A DNA stretch of 64,000 bases from DASRAA01 sp963814165 (GTDB lineage: Bacteria; Acidobacteriota; Terriglobia; Terriglobales; Acidobacteriaceae): NCBI GenBank assembly GCA_963814165.1, contig CAWFBW010000019.1, forward strand, positions 123,675-187,674, in the 5' to 3' direction. The notes beneath the pieces are model-generated. The model saw only the letters and a list, made by a program, of their open reading frames with translations. It was not told the origin of the DNA and made no database searches. Positions 9,240 to 17,990 of this stretch are shown here, piece by piece (position 1 is the first letter of the stretch; each line of letters opens with the position of its first letter). Made by a program: the position numbers and the translations under genes.

Positions 9240-12101
9240 ATGAACGGCACGACGGTTTCGCACTACCGCATCCTCAGCAAGCTCGGCGGCGGTGGTATGG
9301 GCATCGTTTACAAGGCTGAGGACACCCGACTTCACCGCTTCGTCGCCCTCAAGTTCCTGCCCGAAGACGTTGCACAGAATCCCCAGGCTTTAGAGCGCTT
9401 CCGCCGTGAAGCCCGCGCCGCTTCCGCGCTCAACCATCCCAACATCTGCACCATCTACGAGGTTGGCAAGCACCGCGAGCAGTCCTTCATCGCCATGGAG
9501 TTCCTCGACGGCATGACCCTGAAGCATCTCATCGCCGGCCGACCGGTGGAGCTCGACACCATCCTGCCCATCGCCGTTGAGATTGCCGACGCGCTCGACG
9601 CCGCCCACGCCGAAGGCATCGTTCACCGCGATATCAAGCCCGCCAACATATTCGTCACCAAGCGCGGCCACGCCAAGATCCTCGATTTCGGCCTCGCCAA
9701 GGTGACCAGCAACGCCGCCGCCAGCGCCGAAACCGCGACCGTCGATTCCGACCCACAGCACCTTACCAGCCCCGGAGCCATGATGGGCACAGTCGCCTAC
9801 ATGTCTCCCGAGCAGATCAAGGCCAGGGAACTCGACGCTCGCACCGACCTGTTCTCCTTCGGAGCCGTCCTCTACGAGATGTCCACCGGCAAAATGCCGT
9901 TCCAAGGCGAAAGCTCGGGTGAACTCTGCGGAGCCATCCTCCGCGACCAACCGCCGCCGCCGTCGCAACTCAACCCGCAGATTTCGCCGGGACTGCAAAC
10001 CGTCATTCAGAAGGCGCTGGAAAAAGACCGCACCCTGCGCTATCAGCACGCCTCGGAGATGCGCGCTGACCTGCAGCGGCTGAGGCGTGATACCGAGAGC
10101 GGACGCTTGTCGTCGGTTGGTTCGGGCGCCGCAACGGTGACGCCCGCTGTACCGGCTTCGGTCAGCCATCGCCGTTGGAGACTCGCCGTTGCTTTTGCCA
10201 TTCTGTTTATTCCCGGCCTCATTACCGGCCTGCTCTACTACCGCTCGCGGCAAAGCAAGCGCCTCGCCGAGAAAGACACCGTCGTGCTGGCCGACTTTTC
10301 CAATTCCACCGGCGACCCGGTCTTCGACGATACGCTCAACACTGCGCTCAACGTGTCACTGCGGCAATCGCCCTTCCTGAATGTGCTGTCTGAGAGTGAA
10401 GTTACGAAAACCCTGCAAGAGATGACACGTCCCGCCAACACGAGAATTACTCCGGAAGTCGCGCGCGAGGTCTGCCAACGCTCCAATAGCATGGCCTATA
10501 TCTCCGGATCGATTGGCAGTCTGGGCATTGAATATGTGCTGGGATTGAAGGCGGTGAATTGCCGGAGTGGAGACACGCTGGCGCAGGAGCAGGTGACTGC
10601 GACAGGCAAGGAGAACGTGCTGGCTTCACTGAGCGAAGCCACCTCGAAGCTGCGTGGTGAACTGGGCGAGTCGTTGGCCACGGTGCAGAAGTTCGACGTT
10701 CCGCTGGAGCAGGCCACAACAAATTCGCTGGAAGCGCTGCAAGCCTACACTCTGGCATCCAAGGTCCAGCGCGAAAAGGGGGATACCGAAGCGATTCCAT
10801 TCGGCTTGCGCGCCGTCGAACTCGATCCAAACTTCGCGCTGGCCTACAGCGACCTGGCCATCAATTACAACAATCTGAACCAACCTTTCCTGTCGGCCCA
10901 TTACGCACAGAAGGCTTTTGACCTGCGAGACCGGGTCACCGAACGCGAGAGGTTTCATATCTCTTCGCTTTACTACCTCTTCGCCACAGGCGAGGCCGAG
11001 AAAGCGATTCCGATCCACCAGGCATGGATGCAGGCTTATCCTCTCGACTATTTGCCCTATGTCGATCAGGGCTCGCTCTATATGATCCTGGGGCAATATG
11101 AAAAGGCCGCCGCCGTCACCCTGCAGGCGATTCCCCTGCAACCCGACAACATAGTCCCGCTTGGAAACCTGGGTGAGATTTATCTCGCTCTGAATCATTT
11201 CGAGGCGGCCAGGACAACCACGGAGCAGGCGCTGCGACAGAACCTCGAAGGGGTTGAACTGGACACCAATCTGTATGGCATCGCGTTCTTAGCGGGCGAC
11301 GCGGAAGCGATGAAGCAACAGCTCGACGGGGCCATAGGAAAACCCGGCACAGAAGACGTGATACTCGCTCTGGCCGCCGATACCGAAGCCTATTTCGGCA
11401 AACTCAAGAAAGCTCGCGAGCTCTCCAGGCAGGCAGTCGAGAGTGCCCGGCGAAACAATGAGAACGAGCCTGCGGCGCTTTGGCAATCCCAAGCTGCCAT
11501 TCGCGAGGCGCTGTTCGGCAACTCAGATGGGGCCCGGCAGCAAGCGGCCTTGGCCGTCGCGCAAGCGCCGGGGAGTCGCGATGCCGAGCCCCGGGCGGCC
11601 CTGGCATATGCGTTGGCCGGTGATACAGTGCGGGCCCAGTCGCTGCTTGCCGAGCTCGATAAGCGTTACCTGCTGAACACCGTGATCCAGTCGGTCTGGC
11701 GTCCTACCGTCCGCGCCCAGATCGAAACAGCCCGCAAGAACGCCACTCGAAGCGTTGAAATGCTTGGGGCGGCTGCGCCCTATGAGCTCGGAATGCTAAG
11801 CGGAAGCTCCTTTAACTCCTGTGTGTATCCCGTTTACGTCCGCGCAGAGGCATATCTGAGCGCGCAACAGCGCGCGGAGGCGGCCCGCGAGTTTCAGATA
11901 ATCCTGGATCATCGCGGGCTGTTGTGGAATTGTCCGACGATGCCGCTGGCCCATCTCGGTCTCGCCCGGGCGTACGCCATGCAAGGCAACTCCGCAAAAG
12001 CCAAAGCGGCCTATCAGGACTTCCTCACCCTTTGGAAAGACGCCGACCCCGACATCCCCATCTACAAACAGGCCAAAGCCGAGTACACCAAGCTGCAGTA
12101 G
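9240..12101 (+). CDS. Transmembrane Ser/Thr protein kinase with C-terminal TPR region
   Basis: A 953-residue Hanks-type kinase, clearly related in its kinase half to the gene at 4876-7560. Kinase domain about 8-280: GGGGMG loop, Lys38, canonical HRDIKPANIF, ILDFGLAKV and MSPEQIKAREL. One transmembrane helix lies near 315-335. The outer part has a domain that begins VLADFSNSTGDPVFDDTL (about 348-480), common in acidobacterial kinases and adenylate-cyclase-like regulators, then tetratricopeptide repeats (about 500-950; for example AIPFGLRAVELDPNFALAYS). TPRs suggest a protein partner as the input or output. The gene ends 230 bases before the mobile segment at 12335. No effector gene is adjacent. 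Confidence 0.9.
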   Translation: MNGTTVSHYRILSKLGGGGMGIVYKAEDTRLHRFVALKFLPEDVAQNPQALERFRREARAASALNHPNICTIYEVGKHREQSFIAMEFLDGMTLKHLIAGRPVELDTILPIAVEIADALDAAHAEGIVHRDIKPANIFVTKRGHAKILDFGLAKVTSNAAASAETATVDSDPQHLTSPGAMMGTVAYMSPEQIKARELDARTDLFSFGAVLYEMSTGKMPFQGESSGELCGAILRDQPPPPSQLNPQISPGLQTVIQKALEKDRTLRYQHASEMRADLQRLRRDTESGRLSSVGSGAATVTPAVPASVSHRRWRLAVAFAILFIPGLITGLLYYRSRQSKRLAEKDTVVLADFSNSTGDPVFDDTLNTALNVSLRQSPFLNVLSESEVTKTLQEMTRPANTRITPEVAREVCQRSNSMAYISGSIGSLGIEYVLGLKAVNCRSGDTLAQEQVTATGKENVLASLSEATSKLRGELGESLATVQKFDVPLEQATTNSLEALQAYTLASKVQREKGDTEAIPFGLRAVELDPNFALAYSDLAINYNNLNQPFLSAHYAQKAFDLRDRVTERERFHISSLYYLFATGEAEKAIPIHQAWMQAYPLDYLPYVDQGSLYMILGQYEKAAAVTLQAIPLQPDNIVPLGNLGEIYLALNHFEAARTTTEQALRQNLEGVELDTNLYGIAFLAGDAEAMKQQLDGAIGKPGTEDVILALAADTEAYFGKLKKARELSRQAVESARRNNENEPAALWQSQAAIREALFGNSDGARQQAALAVAQAPGSRDAEPRAALAYALAGDTVRAQSLLAELDKRYLLNTVIQSVWRPTVRAQIETARKNATRSVEMLGAAAPYELGMLSGSSFNSCVYPVYVRAEAYLSAQQRAEAAREFQIILDHRGLLWNCPTMPLAHLGLARAYAMQGNSAKAKAAYQDFLTLWKDADPDIPIYKQAKAEYTKLQ

Positions 12102-12334
12102 CCTTGCTTGACTCTGGAACTGGTGTCGTAAACCTGATTTGAAAGGGCACGGGTTCAGTCGTGCCGATAAGCCGCTTATTTTCGGCCCGCCGAGCGGACT
12201 TTAGTCCGCGAGGCGCACGCGTTCAGGACTTTTTCTGCAACCCCTTCAGCCCTTGAGGGACCTCGAATTTCGGCAGGTACGCTACCTCTCGGACCGTTTC
12301 GAGTAACGTGGCGCTGCGCTTCGGTGTGAGTCCC
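12102..12334. repeat. Intergenic region with inverted copy of the GCGGACTAAAGTCCGC repeat
   Basis: After the kinase stop, about 12148-12260 is an inverted, partly degenerate copy of the repeat also seen at 21660-21790 and 33490-33617. The palindrome GCGGACTTTAGTCCGC lies near 12196. No gene is seen. Confidence 0.65.
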
Positions 12335-12341
12335 GCTCAGC

Positions 12342-12361
12342 GGCATAAGCGCTAACTTAAG
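12342..12361 (+). repeat. Left terminal inverted repeat of the cassette
   Basis: GGCATAAGCGCTAACTTAAG. It matches the IS4 element end GGCATAAGCGTTAACTTAAT except at position 11 and the last base. It is preceded directly by the GCTCAGC duplication. Confidence 0.85.
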
Positions 12362-12362
12362 C

Positions 12363-12921
12363 AGGACGGGGGCTAGAAGTTGACCCTGCCGGCCGGTTTC
12401 TGAACAGTAACTTCCGAGTAGCCGACCAACCGGGCAATATCCAGCAGACTGCCACTTCAACGGATAGGGCGTTTGAACTAAGTCGCTGGCGCGGCGGACG
12501 CTGCGCATGTCGCTAGTTTGAGGTTACTTCTCGAATGAGCCTTGCGCCGGGACTCGCTAAGCCTTATGATTGGCTGCCATGGCAGTCATGGATAATCAGG
12601 CGCGAAGGCACAGGTTGAGTGTCCCATTATCAAGGAAATCGCTATTGAAATCCCATAGCTGACCGCGTCCGCCGCCAGCGCCAGCGGCTTCCTTCAAACG
12701 TCCTTATCGAAAGCGCCCCGATACTAAGCTCAGGCGCTCCGCTTCGCCCTTTCACTCCGGGGCACTTCCGATAAGGTCCTAGCGTTTTTCGGCCATGTGT
12801 GATAGTCTCCGGATTGCCCTTGGCTCAGCACGAAAGCAATTTGCGTTCAGTTGTATCGTGCCACGGTTGGGCACGCAAGTTAGTCTGTTTCGGATCTTCT
12901 AAAGCAGATACTTGTGGTTCT
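12363..12921. other. Non-coding left arm of the cassette
   Basis: About 560 bases between the left end and the stop of the TIR-WD40 gene. No coding potential is convincing. The one clear structure is the long inverted repeat at 12702-12776. Confidence 0.6.
12702..12776. other. Long inverted repeat inside the cassette
   Basis: CCTTATCGAAAGCGCCCCG at 12702-12720 pairs with CCGGGGCACTTCCGATAAGG at 12757-12776 (about 17 of 19 positions). The 36-base loop contains CAGGCGCTCCGCTTCGCCC. It could form a strong hairpin, perhaps a terminator-like barrier or structured RNA downstream of the TIR-WD40 gene. No U-run follows it, so a simple intrinsic terminator is unlikely. Confidence 0.6.
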
Positions 12922-15792
12922 TCAAGGAACGGGCGGGCACTTCTCGGACTGGAAGTAGCGTTTACATTCGTCGGGAGTGAAGTCGCGAGTGACGCGGCTG
13001 CGGGCTAGGTCGAGCAACTCTCGGATGTCGAGCGCGTAAACCTGCACGGTTCCGTCAACACTGGCAGTGGCAAGGCGCTTGCCATCCGGGCTCCAGGCCA
13101 CGCTGGTGACACCGTCGGTATGGCCCTTCAGGGTAAGCAATTCCTTGCCCGTCACCACGTCCCACACCTTTGTCGTCTCGTCCGCACTCCCCGTCGCCAG
13201 CAGCTTCCCGTCCGGGCTCCAGGCCAGGCCGTAAACGTCGTCACTGTGACCGCTGAGAGTCAGCACTTCCTTGCCCGCCGCCGCGTCCCACACCTCTACC
13301 GTTTGGTTATCAGTTCCCGTCGCTAGCCGCTTCCCATCTGGGCTCCAGGCCACGCGAAGAACGGACTTATCACCGGCGGGCAGAGTCCTCAGTTCTTTGC
13401 CTGTCGCCGCATCCCAGACCTTTGCCGTCTTGTCACCACTCGCCGTCGCCAGCCGCTTGCCGTCCGGGCTCCAGACCACGCTCCTGACAGGTCCGCCGTG
13501 ACCGCTCAGGATCAGTAATTCATGCCCGTCGCCGCATCCCACACCTTGGCCGTCCCGTCTACACTTGCGGTCGCCAGGCGCTTGCCGTCCGGGCTCCAGG
13601 CCACGCTAAGAACCCAGTCAGTGTGGCCAAGAAGGGTTCGAACTTCCTGGCCCGTCGCCGCGTCCCACACCTTCGCCATATGGTCATTACTTCCCGTCGC
13701 CAGGCGCTTGCCGTCCGGGCTCCAGGCTACGCTAAGAACCCAGTCAGTGTGGCCAAGAAGGGTTCGAACTTCCTGGCCCGTCGCCGCGTCCCACACCTTG
13801 GCCGTCCGGTCTAAACTCGCCGTCGCCAGGCGCTTGCCGTCCGGGCTCCAAGCCACGCTCCACACAACGCCTGTATGACCCTTCAAGGTCAGCAATTCCT
13901 GCCCACTAGCCGTCTCCCACACCTTCGCCGTCTTGTCGTCTCCTCCCGTCGCCAGCCGCTTGCCATCCGGGCTCCAGGCCACGCTATTAACGCCATCACC
14001 ATGGCCGAAGGTCAGCAGTTCCTGCCCGTTGGCCGCTTCCCACACCTTGGCCGTCCCGTCTCAACTCGCGGTTGCCAGCCGCTTGCCGTCCGGGCTCCAG
14101 GCCACGCTATTAACCCAGTCAGTGTGGCCAGCAAGGGTCCGCAGCTCCTGGCCGCTGGCCGCGTCCCACACCATCGCCGTTTGGTCATCACTCGCCGTGG
14201 CCAGGCGCTTGCCGTCCGGGCTCCAGGCCACGCTCGTCACAGGTCCGCCGTGACCCCTCAGGGTCAGCACTTCCTGGCCGCTGGCCGCATCCCACACCTT
14301 CGCCGTATCGTCATTACTCGCCGTCGCCAGCCGCTTGCCGTCCGGGCTCCAGGCCACGCTACACACTTGGTCCTGTGCACAGGGTCAGCAATTCCTGCCC
14401 GCTGGCCGCGTCCCACACCTTCGCCGTCTGGTCCTCATCACTGGCCGTCGCCAGCCGCTTGCCGTCCGGGCTCCAGGCCACGCTATACACATAGCTTTGA
14501 TGGCCCTTCAGGGTCAGCAATTCCTGCCCGCTGGCCGCATCCCACACCTTTGCCGTCTTGTCACCACTCGCCGTCGCCAGCCGCTTGCCGTCCGGGCTCC
14601 AGGCCACGCTCCTGACAGATCCGCCGTGGCCCCTCAGGGTCAGCACTTCCTGGCCGCTGGCCGCGTCCCACACCTTCGCCGTTTTATCCCCACTCGCCGT
14701 TGCCAGCCGCTTGCCATCCGGGCTCCAAGCCACGCTGAGCACAGCAAAGTTATGGCCCCTCAGCGTCAGTCGTACCTGGGATGACAGGATCGCTCGATGC
14801 AGCGTGCCTTCCGCTGCCGGTACAGGCGGCTCTCCAAACTGAACAGTTGCGTTCACCGCATGCATACTCAAGAGAATGCTTTTTTCTGGATCGTCGCTTA
14901 GACTCTCGGTGGCGTTTGCGGCTAATTCTCTGGCTCTGGATTCCCTTTCGTTGCGTTGAGCAGCAGTAGTTTCCTCTTTGGCAATGCCCTCCTGCCGCTT
15001 TGCCTCCGTCGCGTTAGCCTCCGCATCTTTACGCGCTACGCTTTCCGCATTACGCGCCGTCTTCTCACGATCGGCCGCGGCAACCGCCTCTTTTCGTCGC
15101 TGTTCTGCAATGGCCGCCTGGTTTTTCGCCTCATTCGCACTTCTATCCGCGGCTAGCCTTTGTTTCTGCGCGTAAATTCCGAACCCAATGGCGGCGACTG
15201 TCAGCACAGCAAGAACTGCGACGACGGCACGGATCACCCAGCGCCACTTCATGTTCGAGCTACGTCCGGCGGGCGCCAGCGCCAGCCGCTTGACCAGTTC
15301 GTCGCCCGCTATACCCTGCGCAACCGCGTCTTCGGAATCGTCCAACCAGATTTTGTCGTCGAATTTGAACCATTGCCGCGTCTCCTCGGCCAGGGTCGCG
15401 TCCTGCAGTGCGCCGGCGATACTGATGGGAATGATCGGTCTGTCAGGGTGACGGCTCCTGAACTGCTCGACTTCCTGGCGCACCCAACGCGGCTCTTGCA
15501 GCGTGCCTCGGTTGGCGATTACAACCAGCGTGCGGGAGCGGAGAAGGGCCTTGAGCAGGGTGCTGTCAAGCCGCTCGCCGGGCGACGCTTCGTCTTCGCT
15601 GAAGAAGACGGTAAAGTCCCGCTCGCGCAGGCGGCGCGCCAGATCGGAGGCGTAACTGTGGGTGCCGCGCGGGGGCGCGCCGAGGGCGAAGGAGATAAAC
15701 ACGTCGTAGCCGAAGGCGCGCGAAGCGAAGTTGCGCTTTGGCGCGGCCGACTTGTCCGCCTTTGCCACTGCAACTGCCGCCCCTGTAGCCAT
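12922..15792 (-). pseudogene. TIR domain - transmembrane - coiled coil - 14x WD40 protein, frame-disrupted
   Basis: The first 477 residues read intact. TIR domain about 28-170 begins YDVFISF and has the candidate NADase glutamate in WVRQEVEQF (Glu107, like the WVxKE of SARM1). A transmembrane helix lies near 182-206, then an Ala/Glu/Lys/Arg coiled coil to about 290. WD40 repeats follow in 42-residue units, each with SVAWSPDGKRLATAS and AKVWDAA. Fourteen units fit two seven-blade propellers. The tail LARSRVTRDFTPDECKRYF is typical of such proteins. The frame breaks near 14365-14385 (indel), at 14061-14063 (in-frame TGA where sister repeats have a Val codon) and near 13530 (one base missing). 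TIR proteins with sensor repeats are often immune NADases. GAGG precedes the ATG by five to six bases. Confidence 0.85.
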
Positions 15793-16250
15793 TGCTACCT
15801 CATCGTTACTCGCCAGACCGCCATCAGCGGAATGGCGCTCCCGTCAGTCCGGGGGGTCGCGTTTCTGCCGCGACAAGGGCGTCGCCGAGCTTGCGCACGA
15901 ACTCCTTGTCGTTTCGGGAATCGGAAATGAAGACCTTGTGCCATGAAGACTTTCAGAATTGGGGGAGATTTTGGTTTGGAGGGTATCTTAGCATCCTGCC
16001 TGCCACATCACGTCAGGTCGTTCAGCAATCGTCGCTCGCAGACGTGACTGTAAAGATGATTTCGGACGCATACCCGGTCGTTCGGTCGTGCTCGGATCGT
16101 CGGCAATTCAGAACCAATCCACATGAGGGTAGTGGCCTAATTGTCTGTTAGCCCACTACCCACATGAGCGAGAAGTCGGCATCCCGTCGAAATGCCCGTG
16201 CTGACATCCGTGGGCACTTAGGTCATGGATGACGCGCAAACCAGAAAGAT
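15793..16250. other. Non-coding right arm of the cassette (putative promoter side of the TIR-WD40 gene)
   Basis: About 460 bases upstream of the TIR-WD40 start and ending at the right terminal repeat. No gene is recognised. It must hold the promoter if the gene is expressed from inside the cassette, but I see no clear -35/-10 pair. Confidence 0.5.
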
Positions 16251-16270
16251 CTTAAGTTATCGCTTATGCC
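16251..16270 (-). repeat. Right terminal inverted repeat of the cassette
   Basis: CTTAAGTTATCGCTTATGCC, the inward-facing complement of the left end with one mismatch. It is followed directly by GCTCAGC, the second copy of the 7-bp duplication, and then GGGAC, which completes the REP palindrome. Confidence 0.85.
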
Positions 16271-16568
16271 GCTCAGCGGGACGCCACAAGAAAGCCCAGC
16301 CATTCATCGCTGGGAACGCGATTCTGAAAATCCCGAGTCCCCCAGGGACGACATAACCCCGGAAGGGCCTCAGCCCGAGCGAAATCATCCCCTCGGCTGT
16401 CCTTAACGGCCGGGCGCCCCATCCTGCTCCGAGTCTTCCCTGACCAATTCAGTTCCGCCTTCATCCGCGCAATCCGAGGTTGCTTCTGCCTTTCGCCCAA
16501 GCCTTCTCCGTGCGTTCCGTGTTCTCCGTGGTGAATACGGTTTCTTCCGTGCGCTATCCTTACCCACA
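16271..16568. other. Intergenic region: REP-like element and CACGGA-type repeat upstream of rsmG
   Basis: 16271-16312 is a REP-like unit: the half-palindrome GCTCAGCGGGAC, then GCCCAGCCATTCATCGCTGGG. The same AGCGATGAATCGCT core recurs at 60720 and 62650 next to the IS4 copies. The rest (about 16450-16550) is CACGGA-family sequence in the form CTCCGTGCGTTCCGTGTTCTCCGTGG. No gene. Confidence 0.6.
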
Positions 16569-17322
16569 ATGCTCGACGCCGTCCGCATTGCCGAGTTGCT
16601 GCAACCTTTCGCCGCAGACGTCTCCCTGGAACAGGGTCCCGGGTGCCCCATTCAAGGACGTCCGCCGTGGCGGACGGCCTTGAGTGGGGTTCTTGTAATG
16701 CCGGGTGCCCCATCCCGGCTTCCTTTGCCGGGGTGGGAGCCTTCCCCCGAACTCGTCGTCCAACTCCAGACTTACCTCGATCTCCTGCTGCGCTGGAACG
16801 CCCGCATCAACCTCACCGCCATCCGCGATCCCGAGCAAATCGTCACCCGCCATTTCGGCGAGTCGCTCTTCGCCGCCCGCGTTCTGCGCAGCGCGGGCGC
16901 TCTTGCGCCGGAACGCCCACTCGCCGACATCGGCTCCGGCGCCGGCTTCCCCGGAATCCCCATCAAGCTCTTCGCTCCCGAACTGCACGTGACCCTCATC
17001 GAATCGCAAAACAAGAAAGCCACATTTCTGCGCGAGGTGATTCGAACTCTGGGACTATCCCACATTGTGGTACATTGCGGCCGCGCCGAAAACTGGGGCC
17101 GTCAGCGCCGGCATCGTCACCCTTCGCGCCGTCGAGAAGTTCGACACCGCCCTCCCCGTCGCCGCCGCCCTGGTCGCTTCAGGAGGAACCCTGGCGCTCC
17201 TGATCGGCGAGGCACAGACAGAAGCCGCCGCCAGTTCGCTGGGACGCGCGCTGGGCCACCGAACTCAGCCAAACAATTCCCAAAGCGGCGGACGGACATT
17301 GTGGCTGGCCCGACAAGTGTGA
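16569..17322 (+). pseudogene. rsmG: 16S rRNA (guanine-527-N7)-methyltransferase RsmG, single frameshift and in-frame REP insertion
   Basis: RsmG (GidB) methylates G527 of 16S rRNA with S-adenosylmethionine. The core is clear: WNARINLTAIRDPEQIV, the SAM loop DIGSGAGFPGIP and LIESQNKKATFLREV. After GRAENW (about 17095) the reading continues one frame over as AVSAGIVTLRAVEKFD to 17322; removing one G from GGGG restores it. A second oddity lies in the N terminus: about 36 extra residues (16635-16745) are encoded by two REP-like palindromes inserted in frame between ADVSLEQ and EPSPELV. Its place before parS-parA-parB is the common bacterial order near the origin. It may be functional if the frameshift is an assembly error. 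Confidence 0.8.
16635..16745 (+). repeat. REP-like palindrome pair inside rsmG
   Basis: CCCCATTCAAGGACGTCCGCC pairs across a short loop with GGCGGACGGCCTTGAGTGGGG (hairpin about 16645-16687). It is followed by a second REP-like unit, GGGTGCCCCATCCCGGC ... GCCGGGGTGGGAG. The same GGGGCACC / GGTGCCCC borders occur at REP elements elsewhere in the window. The insert keeps the rsmG frame open. Confidence 0.7.
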
Positions 17323-17654
17323 AGGGCACACCTGACCTATACAGTGGGAAGTGTACGTGTAGCAAGCGCTAAGTTTTATAGGTTAGTGGGACGTGCAATC
17401 AACTTGTGCTTATCTAAGTCATAGTCAGTGGTCGATTACGTCGTTTCCTGAAGTATCCAAGCCCAGGCTCGAGGCTCACTCCGCAGCCAGCACGAATGCT
17501 ACCATCGAAGTGGAGAGAACAGGCACTTATTCAGCCAGTTATTTCCAGTGCAGTATGGGAAAAAATGACAATATTGTGCCATCGCATGCAGTTTAAGTCA
17601 TACACTTTTACTGTAAATTGTGCTGTTTTCGGAAAATGTGTGTTGTAACACAAT

Positions 17655-17670
17655 TGTTCCACGTGGAACA
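17655..17670. promoter_or_regulatory. parS: parS site 1
   Basis: TGTTCCACGTGGAACA, a perfect 16-bp palindrome that fits the chromosomal parS consensus TGTTNCACGTGNAACA bound by ParB. Confidence 0.93.
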
Positions 17671-17761
17671 ATTTGCGAGACTCTGCAATTAGCTTGACGC
17701 TCAATGCGAGCACTAAACCATCCGCCAGACAGTACCCGAATTTGAAGCTGGGCGATCAAAA

Positions 17762-17777
17762 TGTTCCACGTGGAACA
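17762..17777. promoter_or_regulatory. parS: parS site 2
   Basis: TGTTCCACGTGGAACA again, identical to site 1. Confidence 0.93.
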
Positions 17778-17795
17778 TTGTCGCGGCCTCCAAAT

Positions 17796-17811
17796 TGTTC
17801 CACGTGGAACA
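17796..17811. promoter_or_regulatory. parS: parS site 3
   Basis: A third identical TGTTCCACGTGGAACA, 34 bases from site 2 start to start. Confidence 0.93.
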
Positions 17812-17990
17812 ATTTCTCTCAGATTCTCACAATCCGGCCGTAACCATTACCCCGTCCAGAATCAGTGGCTTCCGAATCGCGACGCTAGAATTGCACAGTT
17901 TTTCCTCCAAAAACTTCGGTTTGCACAATCCGCGGGCGTTGCCCATTGGTGCTCAGGCGTTCTAGTCTCTACTCCGAGGGTCTTCACGCT

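Larger units (their letters stand above)
12335..16277. mobile_element. Candidate mobile insertion cassette (MIC): transposase-less IS4-type element carrying a TIR-WD40 gene
   Basis: The segment 12342-16270 (3929 bp) is bounded by inverted repeats. The left end is GGCATAAGCGCTAACTTAAG and the right end, read inward, is GGCATAAGCGATAACTTAAG, so 19 of 20 match. Both differ by one base over 19 positions from the ends of the IS4-family elements at 59340 and 62690. GCTCAGC occurs directly outside each end (12335-12341 and 16271-16277), a 7-bp target duplication. Removing the insert rebuilds the palindrome GTCCCGCTCAGCGGGAC. No transposase is inside; the only recognisable gene is the TIR-WD40 gene. 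Passenger elements of this kind are known for IS231 of the IS4 family. Mobilisation in trans by the resident IS4 transposase is inference. Confidence 0.8.
17323..17990. other. rsmG-parA intergenic region carrying the parS cluster
   Basis: About 670 bases without a gene. It is more A+T-rich than its surroundings around 17560-17660 and carries three identical parS sites. No DnaA-box cluster was recognised, so I do not call an origin here. Confidence 0.6.

Noticed and set aside
13080..14770. Regular 126-bp DNA repeats that could be read as a CRISPR-like or satellite array.
   Set aside because: The units translate as 42-residue WD40 repeats in one reading direction and there are no cas genes; spacers are not unique sequences.
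17062..17072. ACATTGTGGTA half-site in rsmG, identical to the arm of the operator at 20886.
   Set aside because: Only one arm is present, it lies inside conserved coding sequence, and 11 bases can recur by chance.
17323..17990. Chromosome origin in the rsmG-parA spacer.
   Set aside because: parS sites and A+T enrichment fit an origin-proximal place, but no cluster of DnaA boxes or dnaA gene is visible here.
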